64,000 nucleotides of DNA from Neonectria sp. B-13 (taxonomy: Eukaryota > Ascomycota > Sordariomycetes > Hypocreales > Nectriaceae): NCBI GenBank assembly GCA_002682825.1, contig NOKP01000019.1, forward strand, positions 744,001 to 808,000. Direction: 5' to 3'. The translations under genes and the position numbers were made by a program. Shown piece by piece: positions 52,516-62,820 of this stretch (position 1 is the stretch's first letter; each line of letters begins with the position of its first letter). The notes under the pieces are model-generated. The model searched no databases. It saw only the letters and a list, made by a program, of their open reading frames with translations, and was not told where the DNA came from.

Positions 52516-54009
52516 CTACGAATCTCTTCGTAGCCTGCTCATTATCCTAAGCTCAACCCCTAGGTCTCTCTCTTGGCTTTTGTTTTCTACAGACACCTCT
52601 GTGCTCCCCGCCACACTATCAACCGTGGAAAATATTATCTCGAGGCTTGAATTTGAGCCATTATGTATTATGCTATTAGCTGAAAATGATGGGATACTGT
52701 AGCTTCTCCCGTGGCGAGTGTTGCTAGATCGGTCCGCATTAACTGCATTGATGATGGGAAAGGCGCTTGGGAAAAGGAGATCACGCCATCTACTAAGTGA
52801 CGCCTCGTTCAAACCATAGATGACTGCATCGACAAAGCCTTGGACCACGATACAGGACTAGAAGGGCCTAGGTCAGAGGACATCACATCTTAATTCAGAA
52901 TATCCACTCACTTTATCAATGGTCTGAAGTGCGAACGGAGCTGGGGAACCCCGCGTAGTCTGGTAGATCCGGATAGCTGTGGGAAGTGCCCAAATGACCA
53001 TGTATGCAACGGGATACATAAGCATGCGTCGAGCTATCTAAGAGGATCAGTTAGTGGCATGTCTGAACATGATGGCAATAAAGGGTTACCCACTATCTTA
53101 AGGTTTTTACTCGATGCTCCAGCATGGGTAGTGTTGCTGGTTGCGGCGATGGTGCGCGATCCAGTCGTCGGACCAGATGATGAATCTCCGAAGGAGTCAA
53201 AGCTCCTATGCACACGGTGGAGTATGAAATAGAGACGAGCGTATAGGGCCAGAATCACCACAATGATGACCCAGCGTGGGATGAAATTGGCAAACAAACG
53301 GACTTCATCGGAGGTAAACCAACACCCTGCCGAGTTTGTTAGCAAAACAACCTTGATTCAGTGTCAGGACAAACTTGCAAGCTCCAATATCACCATATCC
53401 CGTCACCCTTAGGCCTATCCCAGCCCAAATGAGACTAAGTGCCCATGGCAAGCATAAGAGAAACATCCCATGGTCTTGAACCCAAGAGGAAACTCTCTTA
53501 TGGTCCGCAAGAATGAAATATGTACAGATTGCGAGCACCAAGACCCAATAGTCTGTCTGAATGACAAATACTTGAGTCATAAATCCATTGAAGCTGCAGA
53601 ATGTGGCTTGCTCGGCAGCTCCAATGGACTTGCCACTGATGTTCATGGCTGTGGACGAGAGGAAGTTCGCTGCCATGATGAAGTCGCTGATTGCAAGCCC
53701 CCTGTATGTGGTTAGTGGAATATAAAGGAAGTGACCAGCGTCCAACTCACAGGATGAGCTGGTGACGGAATGACCTAAGACTCTTCAAGCACTAAAGTGC
53801 AGTTAGTACATCAGAATAACTAGTAGAATACTGTGAGAGTGACGGAGTGAACCTACGGCGAAGCTGAGTATAATCCAACCAGCCCCGACGAGAGAGAATA
53901 TCGAGACGATCATGATAACAACGCCCTGGATGTACATCTGTGACTGGCCTGTTGGAGCTGCTAGAGCTTCACGTTGTGAGATGTCAAATGGCAACTTCAT
54001 TTTGGTCAT
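52516..54009 (-). CDS. Fungal G-protein-coupled receptor (cAMP-receptor-like/Git3 type)
   Basis: 405 aa from exons 54009-53857, 53791-53751, 53701-53379, 53326-53090, 53033-52912 and 52857-52516. Intron 53327-53378 starts with GCAAGT, a GC-AG intron; using it restores the conserved GAWCWFTSDEVR. Seven helices follow the pattern of fungal nutrient/cAMP-like receptors: SLRSFRHQLILGLAISDFIMAANF, CSFNGFMTQVFVIQTDYWVLVLAICTY, PWALSLIWAGIGL, FIPRWVIIVVILALYARLYF. A long third intracellular loop is Ser/Thr-rich, then helices 6-7 (PVAYMVIWALPTAIRIY, FVDAVIYGLNE) and a Ser-rich cytosolic tail. It should sit in the plasma membrane and signal to a heterotrimeric G protein; the ligand is unknown. Class assignment is moderate. 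Confidence 0.86.
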
Positions 54010-56630
54010 GTCAAGGTGTAGCCCTAAATCGACTGATTCTCGAGAGTTCGACTGACGTGCCCCAGGCTCAAAAGTAGAAGATCAGCGCGTGTGGGGAGGT
54101 GACGTATTTATTCCTAGAAGTATCGCCTAGATTGCTGTGCTACCTTCTCATATCTCCGCGCTATCTGTCGGAAAACAACGACCTTGAGACAGAAGGTGAT
54201 TCCTTTCAACCATGCTACAGTCCGATAGCAAGGAGTCTCAAGCACGTATGAAGATGCTGCATGGGTAGACAACTGGCTTCGCTATCAGCTAGTGCCGAGA
54301 AAAAGAAAGAAAAGGAACAAGGGATGTAAATCCTTATCTAAGATCCAAACATCTCCAGGAGCTGGACCACTTCACGTTTCACTAGCCTAGACGTGATCAT
54401 GAGGTATCTTCATATCTATGTAGCTTGTAAGGGGTGAGCAAAGAAGGCTGTGAATCCAATTCATATATACTCATCATGACTGAAATATGGTAAAAGGCAT
54501 GTAATTTTGAGAAATTCAATGAGATTCTTCCATGCAGCTCTAGCAGAGCAGGAATGGCCCCTTAAGATAAGAAAGCGATTCTCAATTTGGCATGTGGGGG
54601 TTGTGTGGGGGGTAAAAATAGCATCTCCGGTCAGCATCAGCGTGGTAACGTGGGAAAAGATAACGGGCAGGCGAGAAGACTGGGAAATACGAGGGCTGAA
54701 GAGATGAAACCCCCCTCACGGTAGATAAGACTTTCTAAAATTTGCAGAGATAAAGTAGAAGCACATCCTGAAGCTATTCCGGTAGGAAGGTAAGATACTT
54801 TGTCGTACGCCAGTGCAGGTAATATTACCAATGTTGTGATTTTGTAACGCAAGTTGAAGTTGGATTCTTTTTCTAATTAATACTAATGCTATCAATGTAA
54901 ACATAAAAGAGATGAGACCTCTTAAAGCCCTGAGCGCAGCAAATTTCATTCTCATGATCATTGCATAGCATAACAGTTCTAAAGGCTGTATTCCTTTTTG
55001 TAAGGAAAATATTCTGCTAGAACAAGATATGACAGGCCGCGCTACACTTGGGTGAATTGGGGCAGTCAATTATCGATAAATTAGACATTGAATGCGACAG
55101 TGGCACAATTGGTGACGTGAACCCGGTCCAGTGGGCATCCCATAACCCAGAATGAGAGGGCAGATTCCTCGATTAAGCCATCAACTCCTCTTCCGTCGTA
55201 GAAGTCAACCCTCCATTGTTATCTACTTAGCAGGAGCATGCATAAAGTGGATCCAACCTGACAATGTTTCATATTCTGAGAACCATACCAAGACACCCGC
55301 ATTCATTCCGCTGGCCGGCCCCTCGTTGGTTTCAGTGGCCGCTCGAGATTTACTGGGATTGGGGCAAGCTTGGCAGAAGAAAGCTTGGATAGCAAGACAA
55401 CACAAGCTTATTGCAGGCTATATATTTGAAAGGGCTTGGGATGACACTTGGAATGGATTGGGAACACTGGGCCACGGAAAGTGTACCCTGAGGGGCGAAG
55501 ATATCCTGAATTTACAATGTATTTATTATAAAAGAATTCTATCCGGCTCTGATAGCCAGCGTGATATTACAGACTTTCAAGGCCTTGTCGTATATGGCAC
55601 TGCTTCCGAGCAGCTCTTCGGCCACTGAAATGGATTAGGGAGGCGCGACAGGCGTCTTCCTGACTTGCCGGAAGGCCTGTAAGTGAACTTGCATTTATCA
55701 AGGAGATCAACGGTGAGCTAGAATTAAGTACAAAAGCTCCAGACTCTACACCGGGGTTATCGGCTACTTTAGTCTTTTATGCAACCTAACACTTTTCATA
55801 TAGGGTGTTGCTTGATCAGCTTGGCCCCTTTTGGACTCTACATTTTAACCTTCTCCATCTTTCATTCCAAGTTGACTTACCGAAGCTAGAACTGGACCAG
55901 CTGTAGACTACAGTTGATGCGAGGTCTTGAAGGAAAACCGGAGGCTCGCAATAGTCATGATGCACAGTAATGACAGTTCGGATGCTGTGGGAATGTATTC
56001 CGTTTTGGAGACTTTTATACTGTTTAATAGATGAATGCAACATAATGGGAATTTCGCATTGAAGCACCGGTGCTAATCTTGAACCTAGCATAGAGTATCA
56101 GCCACTCCATCGACTTCCGACATTCTTCGTACCCTCGCACTGAGCAGCTACTACTACGCCTCCCTGCGATCGACGGCCACGGTGGTGATGGAGTCGACTA
56201 TGATACTGCGCTGGTTGCTTGCGGCATTGTCATGAAGACTTTTGATCCGCACTCAACGAGTAGGAGTGCAAGCCTGATGAGAAGAACGCGCGATCAATCC
56301 GGGCAAGGATGAAGATGGGTTTTCAGTAGGAGGATGAGGACGAGGACGAACGGCTACGTGGACGCAGAGCGCAGCTAGGACTACGCTAATGACAATGGAT
56401 ATGCCCCCTCCCAGAACTGGTCCAATCGTTCCTTTCGACCGGCAGACTAGAGCGAGCCCCACACGGTGTTCTAGATGACGCAATGGATGGAGGCTCCTTG
56501 GATGCTGCGGTAGGGCAGCATTGCGACGTCCCTAATAAGACTGAGGATGCGCATGTAACGGAGCGGCCTTGCAAGGGCATAAATATTAAGACAGCGGTCA
56601 AGGCTAGAGACTAAGGGATATGCTATGTGA
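54010..56630. other. Large gene-poor interval
   Basis: 2.6 kb. The longest frame is plus-strand 55152-55628 (158 codons from an ATG), with no domain and AT-rich codons. It might be a fragment of a decayed gene. Other frames (54716-55069, 55816-56091 minus) are short and unsupported. Confidence 0.4.
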
Positions 56631-58718
56631 CTACAATTTTGATTTCAGATCACCTTCTCCATCTTTCCGAAACAGGACAGCGGACTCTGGGTAAGGGTCA
56701 ATCACCACATCGTTTAGGGGGTTCACCTCGGAAGCCCTGTGGAACATATCCTCATAAACGTTGCCGTCATAACGGCCCAACGAGCTGTCGAGTTGCCAGT
56801 CTGGGAATTTCCACGCGTCAACCAGTCTCACAGCGTGGGGACGGATCTGTTCCAAGAGAGACAATGTCCTTTTCGTGCGTGCAAGCTGGATTTGACGCAC
56901 AGTGGTGGCACCACTGGTGAAGAACTCCGAAGCGTGACCTGTCAAATGGTGCAAAGCGAACAGCTGGAACAGCTTGAGGAGAACTGATAGCGTGCCAGGG
57001 TCAAGCGAGGACCTTGTCGTGTCGTCCTGGAGCGCCTCGTAGAAGTTCTTCACCACCTGATACTGGGCGTAGGCGGTGGACAGACGCCAAAAGTCAATCA
57101 GGAGGCTATTCCATGACTGCTTGTCCTCATCTCTGTGCTTGAGGGCTTCGAAGGTCAAAAAGGCAACCCGCCAAGCAAATGCATCGACAAGATTCTGGTC
57201 GTTGTCAAGGACATCAAAGGCCGCACCGATATCCTGCCTCCGCCTAAACTCTTCAAGGACGCGAGAAATGCCGTTGTCGGCGGCTTTGCCTGCAAGGACG
57301 GCACGAGCAGACTTGAGCAAATATCGAGCGACTTGCTGAGTGAGCATGTAGTTATCCCCCTCCCACGTAACAGTGGGCAGATAGTCGGCGTACCAGCTCC
57401 CTATGCCGGAGAAGGCCGAGTAACCGTGACCGCCACAGGCACGTCGACACACCTCGAGCCCTTCAGCGGCTGTTGTGGACGCGAAAGCCTTGAGAGAGCA
57501 CGAAATGGCATGGAGATCAGCCAAGAGGTCGCTGCCGGGGCCTCGTTCAGCGTCGTTTCCACGACGCGCATCCTGCTCTTGGGCCATCTGTTTCTGGTTT
57601 GCCTGGTATAGATTGATCATGGCGCGGCCAGTGAAGAACAGGGCATAGGATGCTGCCAGCAACGGCAGTATGCGGTGTTGCACCATGGTGTAGTCGAGGA
57701 CTTGGGTCTCACCGACCTCACCTTCGGCAGCGTCGCGGTCTTGGAACTGACGTCGAACCGCACAGTAACGCGTGGCTATGGTTACGCCTCGGGCAAGCAC
57801 GGATCCTGACTGGAAGACAATGGAAGATCGGACAAAGGTCAAGGTGCCGTAAATGAGCGCTGGGTTGGAAGGCCTGATGTAGGCTCCCGTCTGCGGATCT
57901 ACCCCTGAGAACCGGCTAAGCATATTGACATGGGGTACCTTGACGTGGTTGAAGAGCAGGAATCCGTTGTCCATGGTATTGTAGCCGAACTTTGGGCCGA
58001 TATCTCCGACGTGGATGTTGGGCAGAGGTTCGTGGGTTTCGAGATCTCGAACTTGCACGACAAACGGGTGCGGGCCATACGACTTGCCATCCAGAATGAG
58101 CTGTGCGACTACCACGGCGTGGTTCGCAGCTTTACCCAGCGACCCAATCCACCATTTGGAGGCGGTCAGGTGAGGAGAATGCAGCGTGAAGGTCTTGTCT
58201 TTGGGGTCCCAAGTGGCGGTCGTCTCGAGACCTCGGACATTGGATCCATGACCTAGCTCTGTCTGTGCGTAACAACCGATGAATTTGTAGTTCTGGGCTG
58301 GCTCGAGAAACAACTTGTGCTGCGCTGGCGTTCCCTGTTCTTCCAATGTCTTCAAGAACATGGACGCATGCAAGCCGTAGGGGGTCGGCTCACTGATGAG
58401 GTCATTGGCGGCCTCGTACTCGTCTTGGCTCCATTGGTGCTTGACGGATAGTTGCCGCAATGTCTTCGCCCTCGCCAGGGCAGCTTTGAATCTCTCCTGT
58501 CGCCCCCGGAAGTAATTTTGCGACTTGTCAAAGACAGGGTGGGACGAGAGGATCTGGAGAAGCTTCGCGTTTCTCTCCAGAACCTCGCTTGTGAACAAGA
58601 AGACGGCAAGCTGATCCACATCTAGGTCCGACTTGGCTCTCTCTTGCTTGAGTAGCTCTGATCCCTGGGGACCCGAGGGCTTGAGGGCTTTTACCCAGTC
58701 CGGATTCGGCGGAGGCAT
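56631..58718 (-). CDS. Peroxisomal acyl-CoA oxidase
   Basis: 695 aa, intronless. The ATG at 58718 was chosen; the open frame begins five codons earlier at a TTG. The enzyme performs the first step of peroxisomal fatty-acid beta-oxidation: acyl-CoA plus O2 gives trans-2-enoyl-CoA plus H2O2, with FAD. Seen: the N-terminal helical region; the FAD-site motif CYAQTELGHGSNVRGLETTATWD; TASKWWIGSLGKAANHAVV; CRRACGGHGYS; and E453 in TWEGDNYML, the catalytic base that removes the alpha proton. The protein ends in SKL, a canonical PTS1 peroxisome-import signal. Length fits the family (about 700). Two CCTCGG motifs upstream suggest fatty-acid induction by FarA/FarB/CTF1-type factors. Confidence 0.96.
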   Translation of the reverse strand: MPPPNPDWVKALKPSGPQGSELLKQERAKSDLDVDQLAVFLFTSEVLERNAKLLQILSSHPVFDKSQNYFRGRQERFKAALARAKTLRQLSVKHQWSQDEYEAANDLISEPTPYGLHASMFLKTLEEQGTPAQHKLFLEPAQNYKFIGCYAQTELGHGSNVRGLETTATWDPKDKTFTLHSPHLTASKWWIGSLGKAANHAVVVAQLILDGKSYGPHPFVVQVRDLETHEPLPNIHVGDIGPKFGYNTMDNGFLLFNHVKVPHVNMLSRFSGVDPQTGAYIRPSNPALIYGTLTFVRSSIVFQSGSVLARGVTIATRYCAVRRQFQDRDAAEGEVGETQVLDYTMVQHRILPLLAASYALFFTGRAMINLYQANQKQMAQEQDARRGNDAERGPGSDLLADLHAISCSLKAFASTTAAEGLEVCRRACGGHGYSAFSGIGSWYADYLPTVTWEGDNYMLTQQVARYLLKSARAVLAGKAADNGISRVLEEFRRRQDIGAAFDVLDNDQNLVDAFAWRVAFLTFEALKHRDEDKQSWNSLLIDFWRLSTAYAQYQVVKNFYEALQDDTTRSSLDPGTLSVLLKLFQLFALHHLTGHASEFFTSGATTVRQIQLARTKRTLSLLEQIRPHAVRLVDAWKFPDWQLDSSLGRYDGNVYEDMFHRASEVNPLNDVVIDPYPESAVLFRKDGEGDLKSKL

Positions 58719-58863
58719 TGCGGATGATGTCAATTGCTACCACGAATCTATAGTTGTCGTGAGGGCGAAGGAGCGAGGTTGTTGAAAGCGGATGGCTGAT
58801 GCGAAGGCCTAGCTTCTTTGTCGACGGTGGTATATTATTTATGGACATGAAGCCGACATCGGG

Positions 58864-58916
58864 CCTCGGCCTGTAATGCTACACGTACTGCATCGTAATT
58901 GATATTTAAACCTCGG
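58864..58916. promoter_or_regulatory. Two CCTCGG fatty-acid-response motifs
   Basis: CCTCGG occurs at 58864-58869 and 58911-58916, about 146 and 193 bases upstream of the acyl-CoA oxidase ATG. CCTCGG is the known core bound by FarA, FarB and CTF1alpha/beta upstream of beta-oxidation genes. Occupancy here is inferred from sequence only. Confidence 0.6.
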
Positions 58917-60464
58917 CAAGTTATTATATCCCCACAATTGCGCTAGCTTGGCTGGGGCACTAGTCTAGTACGGTAGCTTGGACGTGGCCGACAGCGCGTT
59001 GCCAGGAGGAGGTTCGGGAGATGGGAGGAGAGGCATTTGGGAGTCCGTAGAGTACGAGGTCTATGATTGACCAAGGACTTGCAACAAGGCAGAGCGCACG
59101 TAGCGATGGTGATCCGGGCATGTACGACGGCGATGGGGATGCCGTGCTTGTTGACGATGACGCGTTAAGAGGTTCTGGCTTTGTTTTGATCTGTTGGCCG
59201 GCGAAATCCGGAAGCTGGGGAAACAAGGTTCGACCGTAGGTTAACCGGGCCCAGTCGTGTGCCGCTCTAGGGTAAGCTCTACGGATTTTGGTGGCTATGC
59301 CACAATGGGATGGGAGGCAAAGGGCAATTAGGTGGATGGTAAGGAACTAGCTATCTAGGGCATCGTTGGGCTGGGCATGATAAGAAGCATACCTCACAGA
59401 CAACTAGAAAATCCAATCTGTGGAGAGTGGGGCTGGCATGCGCTGACTTCATTGAGAGCCCATCTTTGCGCTTGTTCTGGGGACTAATGGGTGAGGAGGG
59501 CAAGGGAAGTATTCGTGTAAAAGTCATCAAGCTTAGGAGCAAGATGGAAATATTGCCTCTCTCTGGCTAGACTCCGACAATGGAGATGCCCTAATCGCAA
59601 CAACCCTTATGACCCAGAGAAGGTCATGAAGTAGTCATCCTCACTCACAGCTGGAACTCTTCCCAGAACACATTCAGCAGCGACTTACAGATTGTTCTTT
59701 GTCTGACCTGCAGAAGTATCTCGCTGACGCGGGTTATGCGTTCAATTACAGATAATAATCTTAGGATTAGGCTGAGGCATGCGAGCCATCTTGGCGGTGC
59801 AAGAAATTCTGCCCCCTGGTGGAGCCGGGCACTGTGAAAGTGACTGGCCAGTCACTGTACAAGAGAGACAATCTCCAAGACATTCTCAAAGCAGTCAAGT
59901 AAACTTTCTATGCTTAGGCTGGATGGTTGATCGCCTCTCGCTACCTGAACGCCAACTGTCCGACTTTTGTGAACGATTGGTTTCAGACTACGCAAGAAAA
60001 TTTTCATGCCGTATGGGAATGGTCGCCAGAAGGTTGACTTTAATGCTGCTAGTGATTGTGTATTAGACAAGGGGTTATCATACCGAGAGTCTTTTACTTA
60101 TATTAGGTTCACGGGCAACATACCATGAACCTCAGCAGCTTGTCAATTTCTGGTCCAAAGCATACATCTCAGGAGATTTATATAGCTGAAAGCATCAAGT
60201 AACTCATCGAAGAGGAGTCAGAGGCAAGCATTACGGAGGAAATAATGTATCAGTAAGGCGCTTAATTCGGTGAGGATGAGTTCAGAGGTAGGAAAGCTAT
60301 TTTAGTGAGTTGGTATTTAGAACTGTGTCTAAACTGATCAACTGTTCAAAGACGTCCCCAGATAGTCGTTTTCGTTTATCCAGCGAAACTACCCATTTGC
60401 TTCCTCATAGGCTTTCAGTATCATTGCATCCAGTGCTACGTAGAGACTAAACTAACGGGTATTC
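58917..60464. other. Intergenic interval
   Basis: 1.5 kb without a supported gene. Short frames at 58960-59226 (minus) and 59779-60066 (plus) have no domain or splice partner. Confidence 0.4.
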
Positions 60465-61049
60465 TCAAACATCCACTGTGTATGCCTCAGTACAACGCCC
60501 GGCTTTGCAACCTTCGCATAAATGTTTCAGGTGTGGGCCTTCACTTTTCCCAGAGAACGCAGGTGGTTCTAACTGTATACCATGCCACTTCTTGAGACGG
60601 TACACAACTCTGTTCACATAGGATCCGTCAAGCTTTGGCCGACTTAGGCTCCCGCATCCATTGCAGTGTTGATGATAGACTCTTGCGTTGTATACTGCCC
60701 CAGCGTACATGCGGATTGTAATGGGGATTTTCTTGCTTGACCATCCACCCTTATTGCAAGAGCGGTTGTGGCATCGGAAATGACCCATGACGCTGGTGTC
60801 GTACTCTTTGATGCAAGAGTTGTCATTGTCGTCGTCGTGAAAGTTGAAATGGAGATCGTCTTCTACCAAAAGGCGAGACACATTATCGTGAAAGGATGGG
60901 TACATAGACCAGGTTTGGACAGACTTTGCCTTCCGACGCGTCAAAGAGGTAGAGTAACATCTGTATCTTTGACTGTGTTGCGGTGTTGGAAAGCAAAGGA
61001 ATCGAGATCCAGAAGCGTCGAGAAGAAGACGGATTAAGCTTAAGCGCAT
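60465..61049 (-). CDS. zf-3CxxC zinc-finger protein
   Basis: 194 aa, single exon. The ATG at 61049 is the first ATG in frame; the open frame above it starts with GTG. The C-terminal half carries the fungal 3CxxC-type zinc-binding domain: GHFRCHNRSCNKGGWSSKKI, QHCNGCGS and LCEGCKAGRC, with the central VYRLKKWHGIQLEPP segment. The family includes small proteins annotated as 3CxxC-type zinc finger in many fungi and, more distantly, the receptor-transporting proteins. The N-terminus is basic (RLSLIRLLLDASGSRFLCF) and could be a weak organelle or membrane signal, but that is uncertain. Function is unknown. Confidence 0.8.
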   Translation of the reverse strand: MRLSLIRLLLDASGSRFLCFPTPQHSQRYRCYSTSLTRRKAKSVQTWSMYPSFHDNVSRLLVEDDLHFNFHDDDNDNSCIKEYDTSVMGHFRCHNRSCNKGGWSSKKIPITIRMYAGAVYNARVYHQHCNGCGSLSRPKLDGSYVNRVVYRLKKWHGIQLEPPAFSGKSEGPHLKHLCEGCKAGRCTEAYTVDV

Positions 61050-62235
61050 TACGAAGGTAGAGAGCTTATGAAAATGAGCTTTATGGGTGTGAGGGGGATG
61101 AGAAAGAAAAAATATGAAGGTCAACAAAGATGGGAGCAAAGGGCGGAGGGTTTTGTTTTGTTGGCCATTGTTTGCTGCCAAGCTTGGGAGACATCCAATC
61201 ACTCGCAGATTTCATGCGGGAAGCCTACCATTCAACCAAGCAATGCATAGTGTAACCATTCATCCCCGCACAGACTGTTTCAGTGTGAATATCTAGTACC
61301 ATGGGCATAATGTCTGCAATGATACGTCTTTTTCCAAGTAGACAAGAAGCGGAACTCACCACATCAGTTATATGCTATGTGCCCTCATAGTGGTAGATAG
61401 AGTGGAACCATCAAGTTGCTAGACATGAGTGGGAGTGTTGGAATATTAATCCCTTTTTCGTAGTGTTGTCATCTTATGTGTGGTACTTGGGCTACAATCT
61501 TGAGAAATGGAGTCTGTCTTGAAGTAGATGGTAAAACATATCAAAGTTGGAATAACTAGATGTTGGAATTGGCTCGCAACGTCAAAGTGAGAAGTACGGG
61601 AGACTCTGCTACAATGGCTAGGAGTGAACTCAAGGCTTCGGCGTCTGGTCAATTAGCAGCCTTCTATTGCTTACTTGGCCTTCCACACCTCGTCCAAAGA
61701 GAAGACTGCAATTCAGTCACCGAACACTGTCGCAGGCCTGATTAAGCTGGTACTTGAGTAGTGCGAAGTACTGAACTAAGTGGAATTATCGGCTGCGTTA
61801 TTATGGAGACCTTTACGGCGTTCTCGAGTTTTGATTGCGAACATCATCTAGTCGGGAATGGATTTTGCGGACAAGCCACAACTCTGGATATACAGTATTT
61901 TATCAAAATGTAGGGATTGCACGGCGACGAATTGTTAGAAGGACTTGGGATATGGTCAAAACCCGGTGTTTTCATATATATATCTAGCTGCCAGTAAATC
62001 AGGCTCTTGACTCATTGGTAGCCGCCTGATTCAAAGCCACAAGCTATAGTAATTACATTCAGCGGAGGTAAAAAAAATAGCTGGCACTTCACAAGCCGAG
62101 TAAGTAGACGACAGGGGGCAATATACGCTCGCTAGTCTCCGAGAACGGTTAGACGGCTGTCTTTTGCTGCGGCTGGGCCCAGATACTTATAGTTGGTGGA
62201 CTCCACCTGCGTTTTGACCGAAGCTCTCATCACAA
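61050..62235. other. Intergenic interval
   Basis: 1.2 kb without a gene or recognised repeat; short frames only. Confidence 0.4.
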
Positions 62236-62820
62236 ATGCCTGGACATCGACAACAAACGAGCACGGATTCATACCAACGCCAAAATGGATCATCTGTCTA
62301 CCCCGGGAATGATTCCTGCGGAAGTTTTCAAGTGGGAGACAGGGTAGGGAGTGGTATCTTCGGCACGGTTCATGAGGCCTGGGATTCGAGATCCCACCAG
62401 GTTGTCGCTATTAAGATTGTGGAAACTGGGAATTACATGGACCGGGAAGAAAAAGCCATGCACAGGTTTAACCACGTGAGTCCCGTCCACCAGCCCTTGG
62501 TGCGTTCATCACATTCTGAAAATTGCTGTATGTGTAAAATTATATCATACCGCTTTAAGACATGGTCTTAACCAGCTCCTCGATCTATATCGTCATGCCT
62601 TTGCGAAAGGGTAATCTGCGTCAGCTGCCCAAACTTTCGCTCGAATAACACAGAGACCTTCTTCACTCCGCTGCGCCAGATTTCCTCGGCGCTAGAGTAC
62701 CTTTCAGCCGAAGATCCATGTCATCGCGATGTCAAGCCGGCGACCATCCTCTGGGATGCTCGAGAAGGGCAGACACATTCCAGCTCGCCGACTTTGTTTT
62801 CATAAATACAACCCCCAGCC
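62236..62820 (+). pseudogene. Protein kinase remnant
   Basis: An ATG at 62236 opens a frame with a kinase N-lobe: glycine loop VGSGIFGTV, then VVAIKIVETG (ATP-binding Lys). After FNH (about 62477) the alphaC-beta4 piece HHILK lies in a different frame. The hinge IYIVMPLRKG is in another. The catalytic loop CHRDVKPATILWD (62719-62757) has HRD intact but Asn replaced by Thr. Only 27 bases on, LADF (62784) is again out of frame and its DFG-Gly is Val. Some shifts could be introns (a GTAATC...CACAG pair after MPLRKG works), but the HILK-to-IYIV junction and the HRD-to-DFG junction cannot both be fixed. No C-lobe is found downstream. It is read as a degraded Ser/Thr kinase gene. Confidence 0.62.

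Noticed and set aside
55152..55628. 158-codon frame from an ATG
   Set aside because: AT-rich, no domain, isolated in a 2.6 kb gene-poor stretch.
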